Shown piece after piece: positions 44,801 to 54,675 of a stretch of DNA of 64,000 nt. Each line of letters begins with the position of its first letter. The stretch's first letter is position 1. The position numbers and the translations under genes were made by a program. A model generated the notes under the pieces. That model saw nothing but the letters and a program-made list of their open reading frames with translations. It was not told the DNA's origin and did no database searches. Origin of the DNA: Beroe forskalii (lineage: Eukaryota; Ctenophora; Nuda; Beroida; Beroidae); contig WFMF01000106.1 in assembly GCA_011033025.1 (NCBI GenBank), positions 410,421 through 474,420 on the forward strand, written 5' to 3'.

Positions 44801-47388
44801 GTGAGACTCTCCGATATCATTTGGTTCTGTAGTAGCACATCGATGTACATCTGGGAAAGATAATACAGTTAAGTTTCAGACAGGGGGGGGGGGGCTATTG
44901 CAGGTTTTTTCGGATTTTTACTACAGTGGGGGAAAGTTATTAAACCTCTTCCTCTTATTTGAAACCTCCTTTTTACGACATTTTTCAAAAATCTACACGG
45001 GGTACAATTACAGGCCCTCATCTATTTGAGACTGAAGTATGTGGCTGGATTTCACCATTTGACAAGAATTTACACGAGGGCAGCTAGGTACTTAGGTATA
45101 GGTAGGGAGTATAACTTCATGATAATGAATCTGCTATTCTCTATAAATATCAGGGGCGTAGCCAGGGGGAGGCGACACAGGCGGCTGCTTCCCCCTTTTT
45201 GGACAGATGATATGAAAATTTTGTTCATTTTGATAAAACGAAAGCTTTGAGCCAACAAAATAAAACAGGTTTTGAATGTAACTCGCCGCCCCCTTTTCAG
45301 AAATCTGGCTACGCCCCTGATAAGCATCAAGTTATTCTTCTTTACCTGGAGAGCTCGCCGTCTGTCCTCAACAAAAGCCCTGTCCATGTTACCGAATAAC
45401 TTCTTCTTTGGAAAGGGAAGATCTGTTACTCCCCAACCCTGACAGGGAAAGTCTGATTTGATTACAGTAGATCACATCTAGGTCATTTCACTTGAAAATA
45501 TAGCATGGGGGCAACACTCCTCACACTCCTTTAAAAGTCCATAACACCCTCCCAAATCCCAACTCTTAAGTGAAACCCTCGTGCGCATGTTTAATAAATC
45601 AGTATTTCTACTTGGTAGTTTGGAAAGGTTTAACCCATCGCAAACATTTTATCCTGTGAGCTATTCAAACGGTATCAGCAGCTTGTGCAAAAACTGGCTC
45701 TTCAAATGTCTTCAAATGTCGATTGAAAAAGGTGCTGCATTACTGCTTAAAAGTGCCAAAAATTCAGCTAGAAAAGTAGTACCTATCATGAATTGAAGAT
45801 TGGAGGAAAGTGCTTCAAACTTATCAGTTCACAATGGATTTTGCTTTTTGGTAAGGATTTTTGTATAACTTGATTTGGCAAAATTAATACAGCATTCCTT
45901 GCAATTTATTCCACTTTCAAAGCTAGTCTGATTGAGCTAGTGTCACAACAGTTGTGAATTTTGTCCATTGGATCCATTGGATCCATCATTAGTAATTGAC
46001 ATATCCAATGGACATCCATTGGACATGCAATGGACATCCATTGAACATGATGTCCATCGGTAAAATTGTCCAATGGTGTTCAATGGATCCATTGGATCCA
46101 TTTTTGATGTTGAATGGACATGTTCAATGGATCCAATGGATGTTCAATGGATCCCTCTGAGTGGATCCAATGGACACAATCACCAAAAATGGTTTGGTAG
46201 ATGGACATCAGTCTGATATTTGTTTCAATGGATCCATTGTGTCCATTGGATCCAATGGATCCATTGTGTCCATTGAACACCATTGGACAAGTCCATTGAA
46301 TCCATTGAACACTGTTTCTATTGGATCCAATGGATCCATTTTGTCCATTGGACACAATGGATCCATTGGACACAATGTACAATGGATCCAATGGACATGT
46401 TCAATGGTGCTCAATGGACACAATGGATCCATTGGATTCAATGGACACAATGGATCCATTGAACAAAAATACCAGACTGATGTCCATCTACCAAACCATG
46501 TTTGGTGATTGTGTCCATTGGATCCACTCAGATGGATCCATTGAACATCCATTGGATCCATTGAACATGCCCATTCAACATCAAAAATGGATCCAATGGA
46601 TCCATTGGATCCATTTATCACCATTGGACAATTTTACCAATGGACATCATGTTCAATGGATGTCCATTGGACACGTCCATTGGACATGATAGATTCAATG
46701 GATCCATTGGACAAAATTCACAACTCTTGTGACTTTTACCCAATTTCAGCCAATTTTGCATATAATTGATGTTGGTTTTTCAGATTTCATTTCTCAAGAT
46801 ATCAAGGCCACTGAAATTTAAACTTTGTCTGATTGAAGTGAAACTTTCTATGCCATTCCTCCATGACATAAGTGGGACATGAGTGAAACTGGAATTTAAA
46901 TGAGAACTCTAAAAAACAATAAGCAATTTACCTGTATAGTAGAATTAAGTGCTGCAAAATCACTGTATCGATGCATAACTTTCCAGGAGTTATCACTGCT
47001 GGCTCCCCTGTGCACAGTCAGCTCATAGGACTGAAACATTGAATGAAGATTTAACCAACAAGGTCGCAAGTCCGTGTGCCATAGTGTTATCTTTCATTAC
47101 ACCATATTATTTTTGGTGTCTCATGCTTTATTTGGATCTGCCTAGCTCTATGATGACGGCATTTCTTTTATGGATCCAGTCAAAGACTATGGTTGGAGTT
47201 ATTGGAGAGTTGTGGCTTGACAACAAAGATGACTGTATTTGTTCTACAAAGAAGATAAGCTAATATGATAATTTGAACAAATTTGATAAACTTACAATAA
47301 AGTTCCCATTATTCTCTGTGTTTGCAATAGTCACCACCAAAGGTTTAGTGTCATCAATGATGTTGCTTGTTGATGACTCATCAAACAT
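23873..47388 (-). CDS. PXK: PXK: PX domain-containing protein kinase-like (pseudokinase), complete
   Basis: Thirteen in-phase exons: 47388-47296, 47030-46932, 45438-45346, 44850-44754, 44281-44130, 29865-29772, 28853-28725, 28485-28415, 27912-27849, 26962-26774, 26500-26422, 26085-26037 and 24103-23873; 479 residues. The PX domain (about 15-125) has SDNSWKVMHRYSDF and DLPFPKKKLFGNMDR, with the phosphoinositide-binding Arg-Tyr. The kinase-like part (about 150-385) has PYGHLHTGNVMVD where HRDxxxxN is expected and CIIDPHENV where DFG is expected, then DADVYNFGLVLYEMATG. It is therefore a degenerate kinase, as in other PXK proteins, which act in endosomal membrane traffic. A basic coiled stretch follows (LRRQTKALLR, then KKRRKK). 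The end is a polyproline run; the vertebrate WH2 actin-binding tail is absent. The start ATG at 47388 gives an N-terminus of normal length. Confidence 0.93.
24751..24981. promoter_or_regulatory. cluster of five CACGTG E-boxes in PXK intron 12
   Basis: CACGTG occurs at 24751, 24773, 24795, 24828 and 24976, two of them as TCACGTG. Such palindromes bind bHLH-zip factors (USF, MITF/TFE, MYC). Two more lie upstream of the ETS gene. Whether this is an enhancer or an internal promoter is unknown; short frames on both sides show no domain. Confidence 0.45.
25240..25620. repeat. diverged tandem repeat of about 50 bp in PXK intron 12
   Basis: Repeated GTCTATAATAGTGGGACA and GAGTTCTTTAGTTTTCAAGTC words at about 50-60-bp spacing. 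A near-exact pair with AGCTTGTTGAGTCCTGCAGT lies at 25250-25330. Confidence 0.75.
26630..26760. repeat. ATTAATCATTGAG minisatellite beside PXK exon 10
   Basis: About nine copies of a 13-bp unit, ending only a few bases from the splice donor of the kinase-domain exon (26774). Confidence 0.85.
27958..28385. repeat. 16-bp minisatellite filling PXK intron 8
   Basis: About 26 copies of GAACAGACAGAACTGA with rare variants (AAAAGACAG, GACGGAAATG). The intron between exons 28415 and 27912 is about 500 bp, and most of it is this array. The open frames through it are artefacts of the repeat. Confidence 0.95.
29866..32500. other. PXK intron 5, part before the ETS promoter
   Basis: No gene or clear repeat is seen. 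It has a small inverted pair near 29935-30025 (GAAATAGGCGG and CCGCCTATTTC) and AT-rich unique sequence. Confidence 0.45.
32506..32860 (+). promoter_or_regulatory. probable promoter of the ETS gene
   Basis: A perfect GTCACGTGAC at 32506 and a second CACGTG at 32540 are followed by four inverted CCAAT boxes (ATTGG at 32622, 32652, 32718 and 32748) and TATA-like runs at 32833-32850. The start of coding is about 340 bases downstream, after a 3' splice site at 33181, so a 5' UTR exon must lie in between. The spacing of repeated CCAAT boxes suits NF-Y promoters. Inferred from motifs only. Confidence 0.5.
33194..36345 (+). CDS. ETS-domain transcription factor, nested in a PXK intron
   Basis: Five in-phase exons: 33194-34219 (acceptor at 33181, start ATG 33194), 34435-34588, 35299-35414, 35588-35648 and 35906-36345; 598 residues. 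The ETS domain (about 457-540) reads IQLWQFILELLGDKLQ, then ISWTGNGLEFRIMNSVELA, then NFDKLSRALRYYYEKNII. The recognition helix keeps the two Arg residues that touch GGA. The N-terminal half is Ser/Pro/Thr-rich, with imperfect internal repeats (LTPVSAVN and PLMSAQSSS types). It carries three SUMO-consensus sites (IKSE at 13-16, VKEE at 81-84, VKAE at 90-93). No PNT/SAM domain was found. Features recall both the ELK/ETV and ETV6 groups, so I do not assign a subfamily. It lies opposite in strand to PXK, inside its fifth intron. Confidence 0.92.
36936..36941 (+). terminator. candidate polyadenylation signal of the ETS gene
   Basis: AATAAA about 590 bases after the ETS stop codon, the first clear hexamer in the AT-rich 3' flank. 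Confidence 0.45.
37438..37577. mobile_element. 140-bp hAT-like MITE with CCGGCTAGCC microsatellite core
   Basis: It is flanked by a perfect 8-bp direct repeat, AGATTTCT (37430-37437 and 37578-37585). The terminal inverted repeats are GGCAGTCTTG and CAAGACTGCC. The interior is a run of self-complementary CCGGCTAGCCGACCGGCT words. An 8-bp duplication is the signature of hAT-superfamily insertion. Confidence 0.85.
37749..37836 (-). other. orphan exon-like segment resembling a kinase alpha-E helix
   Basis: An 88-base minus-strand block between GTAG and a good donor (TTCAG then GTATGC). It encodes a stretch ending SVGEFMFQLIKGLDF, similar in style to the helix before the catalytic loop of protein kinases. 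No neighbouring kinase exon was found, so it could be a remnant or chance. Confidence 0.2.
38076..38141 (-). repeat. dispersed short foldback repeat (copy 1)
   Basis: The complement of 62714-62782. Both carry GCGCCTGCATAC at one end and GCAGGCGCAATTCTTGT at the other, with inverted GCGCCTGC arms. Confidence 0.7.
38850..39560. other. no recognisable gene
   Basis: Part of PXK intron 5. A 115-residue plus frame at 39225-39572 has no domain, no splice support and ordinary composition. Confidence 0.4.
39580..40095. repeat. palindromic tandem repeat (unit of about 180 bp)
   Basis: One unit in one orientation (39580-39780) faces two units in the other (39785-40095). Shared words include AAATGTGACGACCAGTTTTC, TTTTTGACAGTTTTATGTTC and complements. 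A decayed relative may lie at 37975-38060. It directly abuts the satellite A palindrome. Confidence 0.75.
40160..43465. mobile_element. satellite A palindrome in PXK intron 5
   Basis: About seven A units in plus orientation (to about 41435), then about eleven in minus orientation. It ends at 43384-43465 in the same terminal motif as the structure at 17262 (GTACAAGTGGGACATGGAAG). Layers D, B and C are absent. The left end is less well matched to that motif, so the left boundary is approximate. No coding capacity. Confidence 0.85.
43770..43980. repeat. imperfect tandem repeat of about 65 bp
   Basis: Three to four repeats of TCCTACCACGCCTTCCTTGA with CAAGT and CCAGCCCCTCC variants, in PXK intron 5 near exon 5. 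Confidence 0.6.
45151..45319. mobile_element. hAT-like MITE with CAGGGGCGTAGCCAG termini
   Basis: CAGGGGCGTAGCCAG at the left end is inverted at the right end (CTGGCTACGCCCCTG). Flanks ATAAATAT and ATAAGCAT look like an 8-bp target duplication with two later changes. CAGGGGCGTAG-type ends are common in animal hAT MITEs. It lies in PXK intron 3. Confidence 0.8.
45942..46733. mobile_element. 792-bp palindrome of TGGATCCAATGGACA words
   Basis: Arms start GTCACAACAGTTGTGAATTT and end AAATTCACAACTCTTGTGAC, and the mirrored order is kept throughout. For example, a non-repeat block with ACCAAAAATGGTTTGGTAGA at about 46180 reappears inverted at about 46490. The arms are almost wholly built from permutations of GGATCCATTGGACA. 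It lies in PXK intron 2. No target duplication was seen. Confidence 0.85.
47053..47262 (+). repeat. dispersed 220-bp repeat, copy 1 (fills PXK intron 1)
   Basis: Landmarks are CATGCTTTATTTGGATCTGC, AAGACTATGGTTGGAGTT and GATGACTGTATTTGTTCTAC. The same order occurs at 47682-47818 (partial), 61071-61303 and 61576-61788, all in the same orientation. PXK intron 1 (47031-47295) is almost entirely this copy. Confidence 0.9.
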
Positions 47389-47681
47389 ACTAACATAGCA
47401 CCTCAAGGAGTGAACAGTACGTGAAACTTGGTATAGCTTACACAAAATAAAATTTAATCAATATGGAACAAAATTTAAATGGTAATAATTGTGAATGCTG
47501 TAACTCAGCATAATCAAGAGGCATTGCAACTAATTTGCGAAATTATTGAAACAGAATGAAAAGAAATGCAACAGAATTCAAGGTTCTGGTTATGCTATGT
47601 GGTCAAGCAGCAATATCCAGATATCAATCCAACAATTAACAATGATGCTAAACTTTAATTCAATTGAATTCTTACAGCACA

Positions 47682-47818
47682 TGCTTTATTTGGATCTGCA
47701 TAGCTCTCTGATGAAGGCATTTCTTTCATGGATCCTGTCAAAGACTATGGTTGGAGTTGTTGGAAAGTTCTGTGGCTTGAATTACAAAGATGACTATATT
47801 TGTTCTACAAAGAAGATA
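47682..47818 (+). repeat. dispersed 220-bp repeat, copy 2 (partial)
   Basis: Begins at CATGCTTTATTTGGATCTGC and ends at TTCTACAAAGAAGATA; the 5' part is missing. It lies just upstream of the PXK start codon. Confidence 0.85.
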
Positions 47819-48068
47819 CAGCACAAAATTGACATAATTATATTCATCCTGCAGGGTTGTATAATTGAAGTAAATTATGTAGAGTTAGTAGTACTGCAGT
47901 TTGAAATAAAAAACAAAGACAGTTTCCAGGATGGTCAGGAATCAGAATAAATTTATGAATGAATAGGTACTGCTCTTTAATTATATTGAGTGGCATTGTC
48001 CTCTAAAAACAACATTGTCCTCTAAAAACAACATTGTCCTCTATTAAACAACAGTGATCACTGATCAT

Positions 48069-48149
48069 TTCCCCTAACCAGGGGCGTCGCGAGACGGCTT
48101 GCCGCGCCGCGCACTCCGTGCGCGAAACCAGGGCGCTGGTTAGGGCAAA
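48069..48149. mobile_element. hAT-like foldback MITE, CCCTAACCAGGG family, copy 1
   Basis: Ends TTCCCCTAACCAGGG and GGTTAGGGCAAA, flanked by a perfect 8-bp direct repeat CTGATCAT (48061-48068 and 48150-48157). The core is GCCGCGCCGCGCACTCCGTG. Confidence 0.88.
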
Positions 48150-48689
48150 CTGATCATTGGGAAGAAGCTGATTTAGTGATTTATTACATGAGCCAGGAAG
48201 CAGGCATAGAAAAGACATTTTAACTGACCACAACCATAGTTTTTACAATGGAGCTGTGCACACTGCACTTGAGTGCAGTGACACCCCTGGCTTAGGGGAA
48301 GTAGGATATTTATATCGCAGATTGATGTCTTGAAGAAAGATTTCTTTTTAATTCAAAAATATATTATAAATAAGCTATAAAATGGATCCTCCAGCCCATA
48401 ATATCAATTATGAACTTGTCATTAACAATTAACATTAGTGATTAGAACTGAATAAATTAGATCATACAATTTCGCACTTTCGCAGTAATTACATATGCAC
48501 CTGCGAAGTACTGGAATTACAGTTTTCAAATGCAAACAACACTTACAGCCTTTCTAATAACTAATAAGCCCGATGCAATCCATAAGCCCGCATAGCAATA
48601 TATTAATATAAGCTATAGGACATAGGTGCAGTGTGCGCGCCGCATTGCCACAACACAGCGATATGATATTCATGTCCAGCAACCTTGCC

Positions 48690-48790
48690 TTCCTAAGCCC
48701 GCATAGGTGTGTGTACGGCCAGTGGCCACGGTAGGCGCCGCGAAACGCAAACAGGGATGTACATGTTAAGCAAAACCGATGACATTAATT
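48690..48790 (+). repeat. dispersed repeat with CCTAAGCCCGCATAGG start (empty-site copy)
   Basis: CCTAAGCCCGCATAGGTGTG and a following GCAAACAGGGATGTACATGT stretch recur, diverged, at 63124-63325. The 63-kb copy carries a MITE at CATAGGTG; this copy does not. A wider GC-rich zone at 48620-49015 belongs to the same kind of repeat. Confidence 0.6.
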
Positions 48791-48802
48791 TATTAAAGTG
48801 GG

Positions 48803-48896
48803 TTCCCCTAACCAGGGGTGTCGATACGACACCCCTGTTTAGCGCTTGCCGCGCCGCGCACTCCGTGCGTGTAACCAGGGCCCTGGTTAGGGCAAT
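48803..48896. mobile_element. hAT-like foldback MITE, CCCTAACCAGGG family, copy 2
   Basis: Same ends and core as the copy at 48069, flanked by the 8-bp repeat AAAGTGGG (48795-48802 and 48897-48904). A 13-base inner hairpin (GGGGTGTCGATACGACACCCC) is added. Confidence 0.88.
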
Positions 48897-49096
48897 AAAG
48901 TGGGTCAGGCAACGTCTGGCGAGTGAATACAGCCTACAGCAAAGCGCGCGCTGCAATATTGCTTCGTGAGTTGCGCCGATCGCGGCGCGCTACGCGCGCG
49001 GTTTAAATTTAATATTAGCGTAGTGAATGTTTTAAATGGTTTTTTATATGCAAAAATGTATTCGCGCGCTACAAATAAAAGGGTCAGTATTCGATT

Positions 49097-49711
49097 CATA
49101 TGATCTTTCGCCGAAAATGGAACAAAAGTGTCAGGATTGTAAGCATATTACCTGATGCCAGATTAAGGCCCGGGTTGACTTAATGATGATATAGATATGT
49201 CTTAGAGGCATTGAATCGATAGTTTTGATAGGTTGTTAGGGTCAAGTTGCCATTATGGTGCCACCACTTAGCCGCCAAAGCCGCCTATTTTCATACACGT
49301 TAATGCCAGTATTTTGGGCGTTTCTGACGGTCCCACGGAGGTCATAGGTACTCAAATTGTTGCAAGATATGTTCTAGAAAGTGTATTTAATGATACAAAG
49401 TCCGTACGTCGCGTCGTAATCGCCTCAGAAAGTGGAACAAAGTGTATTTGAAAAATGGAACAAAAGTGTCAGGATTGTAAGCATATACGCAAAAAGTGTC
49501 AGGATTGTAAGCATATATGTGGCGGCACCATGGTGGCAACCTGACCCTAACAACCTATCAAAACTATCGATTCAATGCCCCTAAGACATATTTGTATCAT
49601 CAAAAAGTTAATCTAGGCCTAACTCTGGCCTCAGGTAATATGCTTACAATCCTGACACTTTTGTTCCGATTTTGTTCCATTTTTGTTCCAAAATCGGCGA
49701 AAGACTGACTC
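49097..49711. mobile_element. 615-bp foldback element with possible 8-bp target duplication
   Basis: Inverted arms of about 170-200 bp hold TCTTTCGCCGA, GTGTCAGGATTGTAAGCATA and AACTATCGATTCAATGCC with their complements. ATTCGATT lies on both sides (49089-49096 and 49712-49719). The loop repeats the GTGTCAGGATTGTAAGCATA word twice more. No coding capacity. Confidence 0.75.
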
Positions 49712-49719
49712 ATTCGATT

Positions 49720-50672
49720 TTTGTGACAATTGGCCGGAAAATTTTCACCGGAATGATAACACGTCGTTTGTGATCCAAGTAACAACAACTTTCGATGACT
49801 GACCATGATTTTACTGCGAGAATACTTCTCTTACTTTTGCGTTCATCAATTCAAGATGCCAATTGCCATTGTGTCACGATCAACGATAATATTGACGAAA
49901 GATGTTATATACAATTGTCTTGAACTCTTGGTGGTTATGGAATCAACTACTCATAACTCAACATGAATGTAAGGACAAGTGAAGCTTCAACATATTTAAA
50001 AAAGGCTTTATGGAAAATTTAGTAAATATGAACAATGTAAATATCAAATGTTCACACATTCATGCCATTAAACACTTATACATTTTCCAAATATTTATCA
50101 AATATCCTGCATTTTATTACTGCCAAATCATGGCTAAGTTCATCCCACTAAAATGAATAAACATATTTTTGACTAATCTAACTATGTTAACATGATTCTT
50201 CAATGTAAGCCTTGTGTCGCAGGAAAGTTTTGAAATCAAGCAAGCTTTGTAATCTTTGGAAATGCCAACAGCCTATTAACTAGTTATAGTCTTGGCACGT
50301 TGAAGTTTGACCAATCACTAATCATTTCATGGAGTTTAGAATTTCTATGATCAATAATCAACTGAAGTGCTGTAGGTAAACTAAATGAACTTAAATTGAT
50401 TAACCAAAGTACCCAAAGGCAAAATTTTCATAAACATAATATCTGCATGTATATTGATCTACACTTTACTTCGAGCATACAATATCATAGGTGCAGAATA
50501 ACATTTACTTAGTTAACTGCATTATACTTCTAACTTGATAATGCAAACATCTGTCCAATGATTTTACTGCTCAAAAAGAACCTACAATCCCTAACATCAC
50601 ACACACGATAGCAGGTGTTTAGACGTCACCGTTCCCACATTGTAACCTATGATGATGACGTCACCCTCAGAT
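49720..50672. other. AT-rich intergenic sequence
   Basis: No gene seen. It probably includes the 3' UTR of the gene ending at 50673; a minus-strand AATAAA lies at 50113-50118. Confidence 0.45.
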
Positions 50673-53600
50673 TTACCGCAAGGTCCTGCTCCAGTTGATT
50701 GGGTCTAGTTTGATGAGCCTGCGTTCCAAATCTACCGTGTTCTGATGCGACTGCTTCTTCTGTGCCTGGAGGTCTTCCATCAACTGAAAACACAGGGCGT
50801 TATATCAAGATTAGGCGATTGAAGTGAGCTTTTGATTGGACATCGGGAATAAGAATACCTACATAGTTATATAGTTCGGCACGCTCCACGCAAACGATTT
50901 AAGAATGCGTGAATAATGAATTCAAGATTTTAGATAATAGCTCAGTAAAGATCGCTTGCTTTTTAAATTGACGATGTTTTCGAACGAAAGCGCCAAAAAT
51001 TGATCGGTTAAGAATCGTTGACAACTGCTAGCAGGAACCCTCGAAATTCAGTAACAGATTCATCGCCGAAACCTAAAAATAGAATTTACCAAATTAATTT
51101 ATTACGACAAATGATTAGGTAATTGGATTTTATCTGTGGAGCTTTCCTATTGATATATCATTTTAATTTCTATCCCTTCTCATTTCCAATGTCCCGTCCT
51201 AATTCTTCTTCTTGTCAAAGTTTTAGGTAAGGCAAGCACGCCAAACGCAATAATTTGACACCTCAATTAGGTCCCTTCTCACATTATTATCACGGTCATA
51301 ACACTGAATACCAGTCCAGGAACCGCATGATATATCCCCCGTGCCCTAGCAACGAAAAATGTGAACCTAAATCGAATTACACATTCGCTCTAAATACATA
51401 CTCGTAACTATGGCAACCAGAACACATGTATTGATGAGCAGTGTTTCCCTCGGCCGAGAATTAATGCGTGATGCATTATCACCGGGCAAACAATAGGTCG
51501 TTAAAATGATGCCATTTTCAAGGTGTAAAGTGGTAAGTTGCTGGCATTAAATCGCCTATTTTTCCATGGTGGAACGGTTCATCTTTTCTCAAATTTGTTA
51601 CGTCATAGCCAATTAATGAACGAGGAGAAGAAAGCACAACATATGGTATTGTGGTAATCATGGAGCAAGGGGGCAAAATATGGAAATTTGGGTCTTGAAG
51701 CTTTGATGGCAGAAGGGGCATTATTTATCAAATTAAATGGATTCAATATTCTGAACTTATTGCTTGATGTTTCAGCTTTTCAGATATTTGGAGAGTTTCC
51801 ATGTATGGTAGATATATCACTATTAGCTGGTATTGATGTTCTACGTATGAAATGGAAATGTGAAACTCAAATTGCTTGTCATCATCATGTGGCTCAGTAT
51901 ATTTGGGTTTCACAAAATGAATAAATCATGCTCTCATTTCATGGAGCAGCAATAATAAGTAAATCAACTCAACGCCTGGTCACATGACCTAACACTGTTT
52001 TTAAGGTCAATAACAAGTCGCTCGGAACACCCAAAACGCCCCTAAACGATCAATAAAGAGCTGTTTGTTGCCAAGCCTTCGTGTATCTCCCGTGCTTCCC
52101 GCAACATTCTTTTTTCTTTTTGTGGTGCAATATCCACTGAACGCTTACCTTCTTGTTCTCGTCCCTGTAAACGCGGCAGTTCGCTCGCCGAGTGTCGTTT
52201 GCTTCTCTCTCAGCCTGCATCGCTATCTGCTGCTCCTCCCACGACTTTATCGTGCTGAAGTGATGGTGTCGTCAGGGAGTGGTGACGTTATGTGGATGAC
52301 ACCACTCTTCAACAGAATAGTATGCGTTTCAAGGTAAAAATTTGTAAATATGTTGGAGAAATGCACCAAAATACACCAAAAATGAACGTATAGCTACAAC
52401 GTAATTTATTCCAACCGAAAAGACCAATCGTCTAAGCTTATTATGTCGCAGCGTCACACTACGTTGAAGGTGCCTTTTATGTCGGTAGTGATTAAAGTGG
52501 CTATAGTGATTGAGTGAATTGAAGCGGTTTAACTTACTTCTGTACCGAACAATCGAACTCTTGTCTCTTTCTCCAACTCTTTTCATCCATCTGACTTTTC
52601 AGATAGCTCCTGTACCCTTGCCTGGAAAACATGTCGTTAAAATGTACTTCAAATTTTAGTTTTAAGCAATGAGAATGAAGTCTGGACGTCAGTAAAATCA
52701 CTCAGTAAACAACTCGGCAAATCAATCAGTGAATCACCCAGTTAACAACTCAATAAATCACTCAGTGAATCACTCAGTGAATCACAAATAAATCACTCAG
52801 TAATGAGTAGATCACTCAGTAAATCACCCAGTAAATAGGTAACTCTTAAATCACTAAGTGATGAGTAAATCTCTCAGCAAATCACCCAGCGAGTCACTCA
52901 AATCACTCAGCACCCTTGCATGAACTGCTCCCTTTCTGAGAATTCCCCGTATATGGGCAGGGCCCATGTCTCGTGTTGCCGCATGTAAACTGCCCTTTTC
53001 CTCCGTTGCACGGCACTGTGGATCCTGTCGTTTGTGCTCTGGGAAGGAGTGGAATGATTAAAGTGAAATAATTGAAATATACCGAGAATTATATCAGTTC
53101 GCAACAAAGGTCCACGACAAAGTTACTCAAATTTTGGCTTGAAAATCTATAGATTTATCGACGTTAACCACCAAGGCACGACCTGCTGGTGAATGGGCCG
53201 TTGGATAATCACTTTATATTGGATTTTTGGATAACTTTGGATAAAGACAGTTTGGTGTTAGCCGATTAGATTGGTATTAATTAAGCAATTACTAATAACT
53301 CTTGATTATGATTTTCTAGAAGAGCATTAGGAGGCCGAAATTATAAAATGAACTGGATTTACACGAAACATAAGGTGTGATACACCCATGATGTTTTGAT
53401 CACAGTATCTAATTCTATCAAATAGGAATGACGACTAATAACACTATGATAATAATGTGATTAAATGCTCCTTCATTAACGACATTAACTGGTGCCCCAA
53501 CTTAAATTAGTCTCAAAATGGTTCGTGAAATCACTCATCCACCATTCTAAAACATAACAGACACCATATTGTAAACCGCATATTCTTGTACGCAACCTTT

Positions 53601-54675
53601 CCCCTGTAATCACATTAACTGGTGCTGAAGACATATATAACATGGTGTATGACATGCCCCACATGAAATTGGTTCGAAGTCCTCGAACAGGGATGGTATT
53701 CTGTTTCAGTGTGTGTTGGGTAACATGAGCATTGGAAAAGAGGGATGTTTCTTGAGGAGTGTTGTTTATAAAACCACCCGTTACCTAGGAACACTTAGTC
53801 AGAGGGAACCGAGCACATTAGCCGCAAAGGAGCACCAAGTGTAATTCTCAACTTGAAAGGTGGAGCATTATAGGACAGTACCTATCTTAGAAACTCAACC
53901 ATTTGAGTTGGTATTGATTAATCGAGGTTGGGACTTCATGCTCAATTCCACCATGAAGTCTATTGAAGTGGTTTGATTACTCCAATGAACTGACTGTCCA
54001 AGTGTCCAAAGCCGAGGATTGGCGTTGATGGGCACACTATTTATGTCTTCCTGTGATAGATTTGACACACTTGATGCCTCATGGGCTTGATTGGCATACC
54101 TTTGATGAGATTGGTCCCCAGGCCGTAGGGGACCTAGTTAGGTGTTCCTATTTCCTAACCTGTTACCCTGATTAACATACCTTTGAGAGGTGGTGGAGGT
54201 TGGTCCCCATTCCATAACCCCTGAGAGGAGCCCCCGCGTAGGGGTAAGGAGGCCCGATGGCTTGGGAGGACTGAGCTGATAGAGGCACTGCCAGGGGAAT
54301 CTTCCTGAAGTCTTTCTGGAACTCTTCAGCAGGGGGTTCTGAGGATAGGTGGATGTTTTGGGCGGTATTGGGTGGTATTGGAGTATTGGGATGCAACCAA
54401 TCACAATGCATAACTAGGTCTGTTTTGGGATACTTCGGAAAAACTGCTGTAACTTGCTGTAAAAACTCCCCAAGGAAAACCCACCCAGTAAAACCCACCC
54501 AGTAAAAGCCCACCTATTAAAACCCACCTGGAATATTGGAAGTGCTCTTGAGCGCGTGAACGAGTTGGTGATGAGCGATGGCAGTGCTGCATGTCTTGAT
54601 GGGTTGCAGCTTCCTCCTTCCCTTAAAGTTCCTATCCTGCACCATTATCCACTGTGGGGTGGACTTGTCCATGTC
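50673..54675 (-). CDS. unrecognised coiled-coil protein, 3' six exons
   Basis: Six exons whose phases all agree: 54675-54528, 54443-54181, 53038-52914, 52621-52538, 52254-52149 and 50783-50673 (stop TAA); 278 residues. The first half is Pro-rich and irregular (MDKSTPQWIMVQDRNFKG; NIHLSSEPPAEEFQKDFRK). The second half is charged and helical (RRKRAVYMRQHETW; LKSQMDEKSWRKRQEF; AMQAEREANDTRRAN; DPINWSRTLR at the end). Loose resemblance to CCDC81-type or other ciliary coiled-coil proteins is not enough for a name. The donor after 52914 (GTGCTG) is weak. It could start at ATG 54672 or continue the exons at 55488-59657. The gene is likely real because six joins keep the frame. Confidence 0.6.
52690..52913. 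repeat. AATCACTCAGT minisatellite abutting a splice donor
   Basis: About fifteen diverged copies of an 11-13-bp unit (AATCACTCAGTAA, AATCACTCAGTGA). The array runs right up to the donor of exon 53038-52914, whose GTGCTG donor may itself be part of a repeat unit. Confidence 0.85.

Noticed and set aside
46161-46769. Overlapping frames rich in MDPMDP and NGSIGSNG on both strands
   Set aside because: By-products of the GGATCCATTGGACA palindrome, open in several frames at once.
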